Below are positions 23,440 to 35,102 of a DNA stretch of 64,000 nt, piece after piece. Source of the DNA: Henricia sp. BOLD:AAB3569 (taxonomy: Eukaryota > Echinodermata > Asteroidea > Spinulosida > Echinasteridae); NCBI GenBank assembly GCA_037783545.1, contig JBBELK010000032.1, positions 744,001-808,000 on the forward strand. Reading direction: 5' to 3'. The notes below the pieces were generated by a model. The model was given only the letters and a program-made list of their open reading frames with translations. It did no database searches and was not told the DNA's origin. Both the position numbers and the translations under genes were made by a program. Each line of letters starts with the position of its first letter. Position 1 is the stretch's first letter.

Positions 23440-25960
23440 CAAATTCAGTGTAACCCCAAATGCCCACATGACATGTATTGGACAAGAATGGTCCGTATGA
23501 CAGCTCTCGCATGTTCACATGACATGTTCGAGTTTGAAAGTGAGAAAACTGCATGTTCTTTCATATGGTCACATGCGACATGCATAAACAATTTGTGTTG
23601 GTTCAGATAAGCTTGTGGTGAACTGAACAGAAAATCTACTTGGGACTAATATCACAACAGAAGTCGGTCCTTTTCTGTAGATTGAAAGTGAACCACGTAC
23701 ATGTACATGTACAGCAATTAATTGCCATATAAGGGCATATTTCTTCATTTCACAAGATTCAGAGCTCTTAAACCACACCAATGTCTCATACGTTGCAAGT
23801 CATTGAGGCGTAACAGTAAACTTAATGCATAGTCTCACTTTACTGCATTAAGTAAACTTAATGCATAGTCTCACTTTACTGCTCTATAGCCCAACCCACA
23901 TGGTGTTCTTTCACCTGCTCGCATGACAGATGTTTTGAAATTGATTACAACCCACATGTTCTTATTCGATTCATATGACATGCATTGACTAAGTGATTCA
24001 TTGTGTTCTTGACATGTTCACACGACGGGCGGTTGAATTAGATAGGCCCTATTACAAATTCGCATGTTCTCTCATTTGGTTCACTGGACAAGCAATGAAT
24101 GAGTACATGTATGTATGGTTTTCTTCACATATATACGCAAGGCACATGTTCTATCATACGAATTATGTAACATGTATTGATACTTTGAAATTTGGATATA
24201 GAACATGTATTGTAATATACATGATGTGCTTCAACATTGTTCAATGAGATTGCGTTCTCTCACAATGTTCACATGGCAGAATGTTGAAATTGATTACAAA
24301 CCTGCTTGTCCTCTATCTCATGGGGTTCACATGATAGACCTATCCAGATTAAAATAATGATTCTTGATATGCTTTTTTCACAGTGTCACTGTCACGTAAC
24401 AAACGTGAGTTTAAATTGATTAATTAACCCGTATGTTACCTCATACGATTCACATGATAAACATTGAATGAGATTCGCTTGATGTTCTCACATGTTCTCA
24501 TGGCAGATAATTTCAGTTCTGATAAGTTAAAATCCGCATGGTGTTCTGTCAGGTTGTTAAAAGATGAATGTTTTGAATTCGTGCACTTAAAATCCACATG
24601 GTGTTCGAATTCTACCAGGTGATTACAAGATGAATGATTTGAATTCTGATAGTTACAAATCCGCATGGTGTTCTATCAAGTGGTTAAAAGATTAAGATTT
24701 TGAATTTTGATAGTTGTAAATCCGCATGGTGTTCTATCAAGTAGTACAAGATGAATGTTTTGAATTCGTGCACTTAAAATCCACATGGTGTTCGAATTCT
24801 ACCAGGTGATTACAAGATGAATGATTTGAATTCTGATAGTTACAAATCCGCATGGTGTTCTATCAAGTGGTTAAAAGATTAAGATTTTGAATTTTGATAG
24901 TTATAAATCCGCATGGTGTTCTATCAAGTAGTACAAGATGAATGTTTTGAATTCGTGCACTTAAAATCCACATGGTGTTCGAATTCTACCAGGTGATTAA
25001 AAGATGAAAATTTTGAATTCTGATAGTTATAAATCCGCATGGTGTTCTATCAAGTGGTTAAAAGATGAATGATTTGAATTTTGATAGTTATAAATCCGCA
25101 TGGTGTTCTATCAAATTGGTACAAGATGAATGTTTCAAATTTCTTACACTTACAAATCCGCATGGTATTCTATTACTAGTTGCAAGATGAATGTTTTGAA
25201 TTCTGATAGTTATAAATCCGCGTGGTGTTCTATCAGGCGGTTACGAGATCTATGTATTGAATTCTGATAGTTATAAATCCGCGTGGTGTTATATCAGGCG
25301 GTTACAAGTTTAATGTTTTGAAATCATATACTTACATATCCGCATGGTCGCAAAATGGATGTTTTAAATTATTACACTAATAAATCCGAGTGGTATTCTA
25401 TGCAGGCGGTAACAAGATGAATCTTTTGTATTTTCTGATAGTTATCAATTCGCATGATATGGTCACGTGACATTCGTTATAATTACGTGAGTGATCCGTA
25501 TGGTGTTGTCTCACATGGTCGCAGTAATACGCGTAAGTTTGAGGGTCGTATTTTGTGTGCTCTTGCATATAAATGCGAATTGTTTGCGATAAAATATTTG
25601 GCTCAGATTTCAAATTATCATCGCGAATAGCTTAAAGGATTACAATTACAAAACTGTTGAAAGTTATAAACCCAAGACGCATGGTCGACAACATGAGTGA
25701 TGGGTTCTCCAAGATGACAGATATTTGAGTTGGAGCTGGATAGTTACAAAGACGCATGGTATATACGCTGTTTTGCCCTTATGTCGGGTATTGGAGAGCG
25801 ACGAGCCCGAAGTCCTATTACATGATCGCATGACAGATATAATATATAGGACTATATTCACCATGTCCACATATAAATTCGGCTTGACACCCATTGGTGT
25901 TGTCTTGCATGTATATGCTCGCATGGCAGATATCTTGGAAAGTTGTAATTCTGCATACTA
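23440..25960 (+). repeat. ~62-bp minisatellite, core 24530-25330
   Basis: Monomer pattern: AATCCGCATGGTGTTCTATC, then AAG.GGTTAAAAGATGAATG and TTTTGAATTCTGATAGTTAT. About 13 clear monomers form the core, with more diverged ones on both sides. TTTTGAATTCGTGCACTTAA recurs at 24571, 24758 and 24945, giving a 187-bp higher-order period of three monomers. Confidence 0.85.
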
Positions 25961-26462
25961 TCAGTAAAACTGTGCATTTAAACGATTAGCATAGATCCTC
26001 AATATAGCGGGGATAGTTTCACAGAAAGCGAATGTGTGAAGGTACGGTTTTACTTGAAATATTGTTATATATTGACATTCATGGAATGATCCAGAGAAAG
26101 TATGGTTTTTTCTACCCCTTGCATTATGTATTATTTTAAATATACATATATTTCAAACGGCAAGTGAAGAGGTATTGATAGAGTCTTGTGTCCATAACGA
26201 CGCACAAATATGATCAAGTAATTACTGTCAATTTACTGGAACTTGCAGTATAGAATTTTACACCAACTAGGAAACGTTTTAGTGGTACCTCGTACGGTAT
26301 GCATAATGTCCAAGGGACATCACAACTGCTTAACCATTATTTAAGTTAACACTTGCCATTAATTTCAGATACAAATATTAATTATTCAGCAATAAAATCA
26401 ATGGTTCTACGGACTCATGTTCCCGTTCTTTGACCTTGAGGTGGGGAGCATTGTGTATTGAG

Positions 26463-26609
26463 CGTTGCTTGTCGTCGGAGTACGGTGCTCCCCAAAACAG
26501 TGTGTATATTTTGTTGTTTCTCTCCACAGGTTGCGCAGGGTTGGAAATGGGAAGGGGGGACACAATAGAAAATATTTTATTGCCGTTTGAGCGGGGCGAA
26601 TTAGGAAAT
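26463..26609 (+). repeat. Right terminal repeat of element A, with splice-acceptor-like sequence
   Basis: 147 bp, same sequence as 26981-27127 by eye. Contains TTGTTGTTTCTCTCCACAG, a strong acceptor consensus, followed by GTTGCGCAGG, so the element end itself may carry an exon boundary. Confidence 0.85.
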
Positions 26610-26611
26610 AA

Positions 26612-27127
26612 TTTAATTTTCTATTGTATGTCAGAGTTCCTATTTGCATAGGTATGCAGAGGTGTTGAGGTAGTTTAAGGAAGGCGGGAAGGTCACTTGA
26701 CTGTTTTCGACTACACGCATCGGACAGCCCAATTTTTTCTTAAAATGAGGGTCCGTCTGCCGATTGACGGTGTATTTACGAATCTAACGGCCTTGAGCTT
26801 TGCGGTTTTTGTTTTCTTGCTGCAGCTGGCACCCCATGCCAACGCAAGAGTGGGAACAACAGACGTATAGGTTGGCAATAAAGAAAGGCGCCCAAACAGG
26901 TATCATAACCTGTGAAAAGGTAAGTCTACGTACAAGGCCAGGCTAGCAGCATTTAGCATTGCGTCCTGGACGCGCGCGTCCGTTGCTTGTCGTCGGAGTA
27001 CGGTGCTCCCCAAAACAGTGTGTATATTTTGTTGTTTCTCTCCACAGGTTGCGCAGGGTTGGAAATGGGAAGGGGGGACACAATAGAAAATATTTTATTG
27101 CCGTTTGAGCGGGGCGAATTAGGAAAT
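26612..27127 (+). mobile_element. Element B: 516-bp derivative of element A in tandem
   Basis: Has the same 130-bp left and 147-bp right ends as element A but a different 239-bp centre. It starts two bases (AA) after element A ends, so A and B share a junction of right end to left end. Probably an internally different or deleted relative rather than a remnant of the same insertion. Confidence 0.7.
26745..26870 (+). CDS. 41-codon micro-ORF with signal-peptide-like core in element B
   Basis: ATG at 26745 encodes MRVRLPIDGVFTNLTALSF followed by AVFVFLLQLAPHANA: basic start, hydrophobic core and an ANA small-residue end, as in a secretory signal with cleavage after ANA. Stop at 26868. A donor AAAAG|GTAAGT follows at 26920 and an acceptor CTCTCCACAG ends at 27047, giving a possible 128-bp intron downstream of the stop. 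Could be the captured first exon of a secreted-protein gene; no homologue recognised. Confidence 0.3.
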   Translation: MRVRLPIDGVFTNLTALSFAVFVFLLQLAPHANARVGTTDV

Positions 27128-27129
27128 AA

Positions 27130-28436
27130 CGCATGTGCCAAATAGCGGTCAGATTTATGCGCCAAGCTCATATAATATTTTGCACACCCGCAAACAATCG
27201 GAATAAAAGGCGCATTTGGAGCCCAAAAAAAATACGTACATGGAAGACCCAAGAGTTGACGGGGAACCAGCGGCCTAGCCAAGATGTTTTCACTGCCGGG
27301 GCGGTGTCATGATTTTGTTAGTGCTATGGGGCCCAGGGACATGTTTTAAGTCATTTTTCTTTCTTTCCCTATTTTTTCCCTTGCCCTTTTTTAGGGCACT
27401 ACATGATGTATCTGGATTTGTTCCCCCCAGGCACCCCCAGCACCTCTAGCCTGCCCCGCCCCCACCCCCACCCCAGCTACGCCCGAGAGGGGATTACCAA
27501 TTTGTGCAATTGTGTGAACTTACAACTCTTAGACCGACTCTGTGGCTGGTTGACACTTTTGGGTCGACTAACTCACGAAATCCGTTTGACCAGGTATCAG
27601 TAATTAGTCGACACTTTTGGACTAACTCGCGAAACATGTCTGATTAGGTCGCATGCTTCGGATTCCATCAAGAAAAGAAAGGTGGGCCTATTTGGCCATG
27701 GAGCAGAGGAATACATTCCAAAAGCTGCTGCTGTTGGGTGCTGCCAACTCGAACTGCCCATTTTGGGGTGGTCCTGTTAAAAGTCAATTAGCCATTTAGA
27801 AGTATGGCGGAACAAATGGAGAGGGCGCAATTTTACTTGGTCACTGAAATAAACTTGACAAGAAAACTGTTCATCTGGGAACCAGTGGTACGGTGTACAA
27901 AAACTGGAACTCATGAGCGACCCGCCACATGCGGTGCTCTGTTATGGTCGTGCCCGTACTTGAATGGACTTGACTTTCCCCACCCTCTTGATCCGATGCT
28001 TATCTGTTTTAGATCTTCAAGAAACCTACATACACCCAGAAGCAGCAAGGGACGTGTACAGTCGGAGGATAGGACTCTTCCATCGAGCGCTGCCAGTGCG
28101 CTTCGGGAGAGAACTTGGGTAGATTAGCTAGAGGGACCAAGCGGTTAATCTCTGACTTGATTGCGATGATATACCCGCACGACCGACTATCTGTGCTATA
28201 CGACTGGTATATAAACGCACAAAAATACCTGACACTGCCGTTCACGGTGTCCAGCGGCGGTACACCCCAATTATTTGATTTTCATAAAACTTGATAACTT
28301 TTCCAGATAGACCACACCTAATATAAAAATTCCCCGTTCATATTTCGACAATAAAGTCAATACACTTCAGTTCCGTTATTCTTTTCGTCCACTTGACTGT
28401 CTTCTGAAGGGTTTAAGGTGATTGCATCAAAGTGAC
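27130..28436 (+). repeat. Array unit, second part, after the insertion
   Basis: Resumes at CGCATGTGCC with no loss of unit sequence and runs to 28436. Confidence 0.9.
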
Positions 28437-31051
28437 ACATCGCCGGCAACAATGATCAACCCAGTGTGGCCGGTGAAGACAACGCACGTGCCAAATAGCG
28501 GTCAGATTTATGCGCCAAGCTCATATTTTGCACACCCGCAAACAATCTGAATAAAAGGCGCATTTGGAGCCCAAAAATATACGTACATGGAAGACCCAAG
28601 AGTTGACGGGGAACCAGCGGCCTAGCCAAGATGTTTTCACTGCCGGGGCGGTGTCATGTTTTTGTTAGTGCTATGGGGCCCATGGACATGTTTTAAGTCA
28701 ATTTTCTTTCTTTCCCTATTTTTTCCCTTGCCCTTTTTTAGGGCACTACATGATGTATCTGGATTTGTTCCCCCAGGCACCCCAGCACCTCCAGCCAGCC
28801 CCGCCCCCACCCCCACCCAGCTACGCCTGAGAGGGGATTACCAATTTGTGCATTTGTGTGAACTTACAACTCTTAGACCGACTCTGTGGCTGGTTGACAC
28901 TTTTGGGTCGACTAACTCACGAAATCCGTTTGACCAGGTATCAGTAATTAGTCGACACTTTTGGACTAACTCGCGAAACCTGTCTGATTAGGTCGCATGC
29001 TTCGGATTCCATCAATAAAAGAAAGGTGGGCCTATTTGGCCATGGAGCAGAGGAATAGATTTCAAACCATGGAGCTATATATAAGAACTAGAGTGCGCAC
29101 TTATCACGTGACCCCGTGCCTGTAGGCGGTACCCGGGCGTGCCGCCCTGGGACCGCGTCCGCCATTTTGTTAGTGGTCAAAATGATTGATAAATACCCGG
29201 ATGTATCCACTGCAGTCAACGGCGCGGCAGCTATAAATGGGCTTTTAAATGATTTATTGGCTGTTTAACGCCAGTCATGAGTGAGCTTTTTCTATTGTAC
29301 CTAGGCAGGTATAAGTAACGTACACCTACCTCTGCCACTAATTATGACATAATAATGTCACAAAAAGTGCGAATTTTGTTAGAAACGTGATTTTAGAAAT
29401 GAAAAAAATACAGTTTTTCTCTTGAAAACGCTAGGTTATGCTATGTACTTAATGCATGGTGAACGGTAGAACGGTAGTTTTTCCCTTAGGCAGTCGGTTT
29501 CACCGGGAAATCCTGCACCTTACAGTCGCGCTGAACTAAATTATCCCAGAAATTTGAATTAAGTTCGACGTATGAAACAATTTGGAGCGACTTGGTTCAC
29601 CAGAAGTCGAAAGATCGAACGACTGAACAGCGACTTGGTTTCAGACGTCGATCTTAAGTGTGCGCGCGGCTCGCATACCGACGCCTGTCGGAACGATCGT
29701 GCGCCTGTATGAAACGGGTGTTACTTTCCCCCAAGTTAATGGCTGAGGTACTAGTATACCCGAATGCTCTACCTACACACGCAAAAAGCAGTGGGGGACG
29801 TAGCAGGAAAGAACTAGGAAGTTGATCGTGGCTTCAGACCTTGTGTGCAAAATAGATGAGGCAGGCTGAAAAAAAATCCAGTGTTTCCTCACAAAATCTT
29901 AAACTTTCCCACTCCAAATTTCGAGTTTTTCCATCAAATCTGCACATTCTAATGCTAGATAAGTCATTAAAAAAAATTATGATCAACTCCCCAAATCTTG
30001 TACAGTACCCGGGCGACGATTTTGAATGTTGTTTGGCCCATGGGGAAAGAAAAGTGTTTGGCCTAACTAAAGTTTCAATCTTTTAAAGTAAAATATAAAC
30101 ATGGGACAATGATCCGACAGTCAGGATGATTGTAGTTAGCAACCACATCTTTCTGCACCCCTATCGCTGAAAGCATAATCTTAAAATAAAATTAAAGCTG
30201 AAAATACGCATGTCGTCAATACATTAGCACGTACTTTTTGCCCACTAACAAAATGGCGTCCACGCACCCTTGAGGGCACGGGGTCACGTGATAAGTGCTC
30301 ACTCTAGTTCCTATATATAGCTCTGTGTTTCAAACGCTGCTGCTGTTGGGTGCGGCCGACTCGAACTGCCCATTTTGGGGTGGTCCTGTTAAAAGTCAAT
30401 TAGCTATTTAGAAGTATGGCGGAACAAATGGAGAGGGCGCAATTTTACTTGGTCACTGAAATCAAACTTGACAAGAAAACTTTTCATCTAGGAACCAGTG
30501 GTGTACAAAAACTGGAACTCATGAGCGACGTACCCGCCACATGCGGTGCTCTGTTTATGGTCGTGCCCGTACTTGAATGGACTTGACTTCCCCCACCCTC
30601 TTGATCCGATGCCTATCTGTTTTAGATCTTCAAGAAACCTACATACACCCAGAAGCAGCAAGGGACGTGTACAGTCGGAGGATAGGACTCTTCCATCGAG
30701 CGCTGCCAGTGCGCTTCGGGAGAGAACTTGGGTAGAGTAGCTAGAGGGACCAAGCGGTTAATCTCTGACTTGATTGCGATGATATACCCGCACGACCGAC
30801 TAACTGTGCTATATACGACTGGTATATAAACGCACAAAAATACCTGACACTGCCGTTCACGGTGTCCAGCGGCGGTACACCCCAATTATTTGATTTTCAT
30901 AAAACTTGATAACTTTTCCAGATAGACCACACCTAATATAAAAATTCCCCGTTCATATTTCGACAATAAAGTCAATACACTTCAGTTCCGTTATTCTTTT
31001 CGTCCACTTGACTGTCTTCTGAAGGGTTTAAGGTGATTGCATCAAAGTGAC
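28437..31051 (+). repeat. Array unit carrying a hAT-like insertion
   Basis: Without the transposon and one target copy it is 1347 bp. It shares private variants with the next unit (GGCCCATGGACATG, CATCAATAAAAG, GGAATAGATTTC), so these two are recent duplicates. Confidence 0.9.
29068..30327. mobile_element. Non-autonomous hAT-like element, copy 2
   Basis: 1260 bp, same family and orientation as 7218-8505. Flanked by TTTCAAAC at 29060-29067 and 30328-30335; the empty site is seen in the sister unit near 31676. It lacks a short segment around the CTGTTCCAGTCAGTCAG of copy 1. No transposase frame. Confidence 0.88.
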
Positions 31052-32398
31052 ACATCGCCGGCAACAATGATCAACCCAGTGTGGCCGGTGAAGACAACGC
31101 ACGTGCCAAATAGCGGTCAGATTTATGCGCCAAGCTCATATTTTGCACACCCGCAAACAATCTGAATAAAAGGCGCATTTGGAGCCCAAAAATATACGTA
31201 CATGGAAGACCCAAGAGTTGACGGGGAACCAGCGGCCTAGCCAAGATGTTTTCACTGCCGGGGCGGTGTCATGTTTTTGTTAGTGCTATGGGGCCCATGG
31301 ACATGTTTTAAGTCAATTTTCTTTCTTTCCCTATTTTTTCCCTTGCCCTTTTTTAGGGCACTACATGATGTATCTGGATTTGTTCCCCCAGGCACCCCAG
31401 CACCTCCAGCCAGCCCCGCCCCCACCCCCACCCAGCTACGCCTGAGAGGGGATTACCAATTTGTGCATTTGTGTGAACTTACAACTCTTAGACCGACTCT
31501 GTGGCTGGTTGACACTTTTGGGTCGACTAACTCACGAAATCCGTTTGACCAGGTATCAGTAATTAGTCGACACTTTTAGACTAACTCGCGAAACCTGTCT
31601 GATTAGGTCGCATGCTTCGGATTCCATCAATAAAAGAAAGGTGGGCCTATTTGGCCATGGAGCAGAGGAATAGATTTCAAACGCTGCTGCTGTTGGGTGC
31701 GGCCGACTCGAACTGCCCATTTTGGGGTGGTCCTGTTAAAAGTCAATTAGCTATTTAGAAGTATGGCGGAACAAATGGAGAGGGCGCAATTTTACTTGGT
31801 CACTGAAATCAAACTTGACAAGAAAACTTTTCATCTAGGAACCAGTGGTGTACAAAAACTGGAACTCATGAGCGACGTACCCGCCACATGCGGTGCTCTG
31901 TTTATGGTCGTGCCCGTACTTGAATGGACTTGACTTCCCCCACCCTCTTGATCCGATGCCTATCTGTTTTAGATCTTCAAGAAACCTACATACACCCAGA
32001 AGCAGCAAGGGACGTGTACAGTCGGAGGATAGGACTCTTCCATCGAGCGCTGCCAGTGCGCTTCGGGAGAGAACTTGGGTAGATTAGCTAGAGGGACCAA
32101 GCGGTTAATCTCTGACTTGATTGCGATGATATACCCGCACGACCGACTAACTGTGCTATATACGACTGGTATATAAACGCAAAAAAATACCTGACACTGC
32201 CGTTCACGGTGTCCAGCGGCGGTCCACCCATATTATTTTATTTTCATAAAACTTGATAACTTTTCCAGATAGACCACACCTAATATCAAAATAACCCGTT
32301 CATATTTCGACAATAAAGTAAATACACTTCAGTTCCGTTATTCTTTTCGTCCACTTGACTGTCTTCTGAAGGGTTTAAGGTGATTGCATCAAAGTGAC
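31052..32398 (+). repeat. Array unit, 1347 bp, sister of the unit at 28437
   Basis: Carries the same private variants as its left neighbour but no transposon. Confidence 0.9.
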
Positions 32399-33746
32399 AC
32401 ATCGCCGGCAACAATGATCAACCCAGTGTGGCCGGTGAAGACAACGCACGTGCCAAATAGCGGTCAGATTTATGCGCCAAGCTCATATAATATTTTGCAC
32501 ACCCGCAAACAATCTGAATAAAAGGCGCATTTGGAGCCCAAAAAAAATACGTACATGGAAGACCCAAGAGTTGACGGGGAACCAGCGGCCTAGCCAAGAT
32601 GTTTTCACTGCCGGGGCGGTGTCATGTTTTTGTTAGTGCTATGGGGCCCAGGGACATGTTTTAAGTCAATTTTCTTTCTTTCCCTATTTTTTCCCTTGCC
32701 CTTTTTTAGGGCACTACATGATGTATCTGGATTTGTTCCCCCCAGGCACCCCCAGCACCTCTAGCCCGCCCCGCCCCCACCCCCACCCAGCTACGCCTGA
32801 GAGGGGATTACCAATTTGTGCATTTGTGTGAACTTACAACTCTTAGACCGACTCTGTGGCTGGTTGACACTTTTGGGTCGACTAACTCACGAAATCCGTT
32901 TGACCAGGTATCAGTAATTAGTCGACACTTTTGGACTAACTCGCGAAACCTGTCTGATTAGGTCGCATGCTTCGGATTCCATCAAGAAAAGAAAGGTGGG
33001 CCTATTTGGCCATGGAGCAGAGGAATACATTCCAAAAGCTGCTGCTGTTGGGTGCTGCCGACTCGAACTGCCCATTTTGGGGTGGTCTTGTTAAAAGTCA
33101 ATTAGCCATTTAGAAGTATGGTGGAACAAATGGAGAGGGCGCAATTTTACTTGGTCACTGAAATCAAACTTGACGAGAAAACTGTTTATCTGGGATACAG
33201 TGGTGTACAAAAACTGGAACTCATGAGCGACCCGCCACATGCGGTGCTCTGTTATGGTCGTGACCGTACTTGAATGGACTTGACTTTCCCCACCCTCTTG
33301 ATCCGATGCCTATCTGTTTTAGATCTTCAAGAAACCTACATACACCCAGAAGCAGCAAGGGACGTGTACAGTCGGAGGATAGGACTCTTCCATCGAGCGA
33401 TGCCAGTGCGCTTCGGGAGAGAACTTGGGTAGATTAGCTAGAGGGACCAAGCGGTTAATTTCTGACTTGATTGCGATGATATACCCGCACGACCGACTAA
33501 CTGTGCTATACGACTGGTATATAAACGCACAAAAATACCTGACACTGCCGTTCACGGTGTCCAGCGGCGGTACACCCCAATTATTTGATTTTCATAAAAC
33601 TTGATAACTTTTCCAGATAGACCACACCTAATATAAACATTCCACGTTCATATTTCGACAATAAAGTCAATACACTTCAGTTCCGTTATTCTTTTCGTCC
33701 ACTTGACTGTCTTCTGAAGGGTTTAAGGTGATTGCATCAAAGTGAC
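32399..33746 (+). repeat. Array unit, 1348 bp
   Basis: Full unit; ATGGCGG is changed to ATGGTGG at its conserved start (about 33118). Confidence 0.9.
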
Positions 33747-35102
33747 ACATCGCCGGCAACAATGATCAACCCAGTGTGGCCGGTGAATACAACGCACGTG
33801 CCAAATAGCGGTCAGATTTATGCGCCAAGCTCATATCATATTTTGCACACCCGCAAACAATCGAAATAAAAGGCGCATTTGGAGCCCAAAAAAATCGTAC
33901 GTGCATGGAAGACCCAAGAGTTGACGGGGAACCAGCGGCCTAGCCAAGATGTTTTTTTTACTGCCGGGGGCGGTGTCATGTTTTTGTTAGTGCTATGGGG
34001 CCCAGGGACATGTTTTAAGTCAATTTTCTTTCTTTCCCTATTTTTTCCCTTGCCCTTTTTTAGGGCACTACATGATGTATCTGGATTTGTTCCCCCCAGG
34101 CACCCCCAGCACCTCTAGATCGCCCCGCCCCCACCCCCACCCCAGCTACGCCTGAGAGGGGATTACCAATTTGTGCATATAGGTGAACTTACAACTCTTA
34201 GACCGACTCTGTGGCTGGTTGACACTTTTGGGTCGACTAACTCACGAAATCCGTTTGACCAGGTATCAGTAATTAGTCGACACTTTTGGACTAACTCGCG
34301 AAACCTGTCTGATTAGGTCGCATGCTTCGGATTCCATCAAGAAAAGAAAGGTGGGCCTATTTGGCCATGGAGCAGAGGAATACATTTCAAACGCTACTGC
34401 TGTTGGGTGCTGCCGACTCGAACTGCCCATTTTGGGGTGGTCCTGTTAAAAGTCAATTAGCCATTTAGAAGTATGGCGGAACAAATGGAGAGGGCGCATT
34501 TTTACTTGGTCACTGAAATCAAACTTGATAAGAAAACTGTTCATCTGGGAACCAGTGGTACGGTGTACAAAAACTGGAACTCATGAGCGACCCGCCACAT
34601 GCGGTGCTCTGTTATGGTCGTGCCCGTACTTGAATGGACTTGACTTTCCCCACCCTCTTGATCCGATGCCTATCTGTTTTAGATCTTCAAGAAACCTACA
34701 TACACCCAGAAGCAGCAAGGGACGTGTACAGTCGGAGGATAGGACTCTTCCATCGAGCGCTGCGCTTCGGGAGAGAACTTGGGTAGATTAGCTAGAGGGA
34801 CCAAGCGGTTATAATCTCTGACTTGATTGCGATGATATACCCGCACGACCGACTAACTGTGCTATACGACTGGTATATAAACGCACAAAAATACCTGACA
34901 CTGCCGTTCACGGTGTCCAGCGGCGGTACACCCCAATTATTTGATTTTCATAAAACTTGATAACTTTTCCAGATAGACCACACCTAATATAAACATTCCA
35001 CGTTCATATTTCGACAATAAAGTCAATACACTTCAGTTCCGTTATTCTTTTCGTCCACTTGACTGTCTTCTGAAGGGTTTAAGGTGATTGCATCAAAGTG
35101 AC
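33747..35102 (+). repeat. Array unit, 1356 bp
   Basis: Full unit of the GATGTTTTTTTTACTGCC type; lacks the 6-bp CCAGTG near 34760. Confidence 0.9.

Larger units (their letters stand above)
21330..26609 (+). mobile_element. Element A: 5.28-kb TIR-less insertion with captured gene pieces
   Basis: Inserted in an array unit between GTGAATACAA and CGCATGTGCC. The first 130 bp (TTTAATTTTCTATTGTATGT...) and last 147 bp (...GCGAATTAGGAAAT) recur exactly as the two ends of element B. There are no true TIRs. A 12-bp inverted match (TTTTCTATTGT) lies 4 bp from the left end and about 40 bp inside the right end. Only AA is common to all three junctions. The interior has a CAAGATGGCGGC start with a splice donor, a possible exon, and a minisatellite. 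No Rep/helicase or transposase frame was recognised. Asymmetric inverted repeats, tandem insertion, gene capture and an internal tandem array are Helitron/Helentron-like; class not proven. Confidence 0.6.

Noticed and set aside
21330-27127. LTR retrotransposon reading of the repeated ends (right end plus left end as an LTR)
   Set aside because: The repeats are not in long-terminal arrangement, there is no TG...CA, primer site, or RT/integrase coding, and no 4-6 bp duplication.
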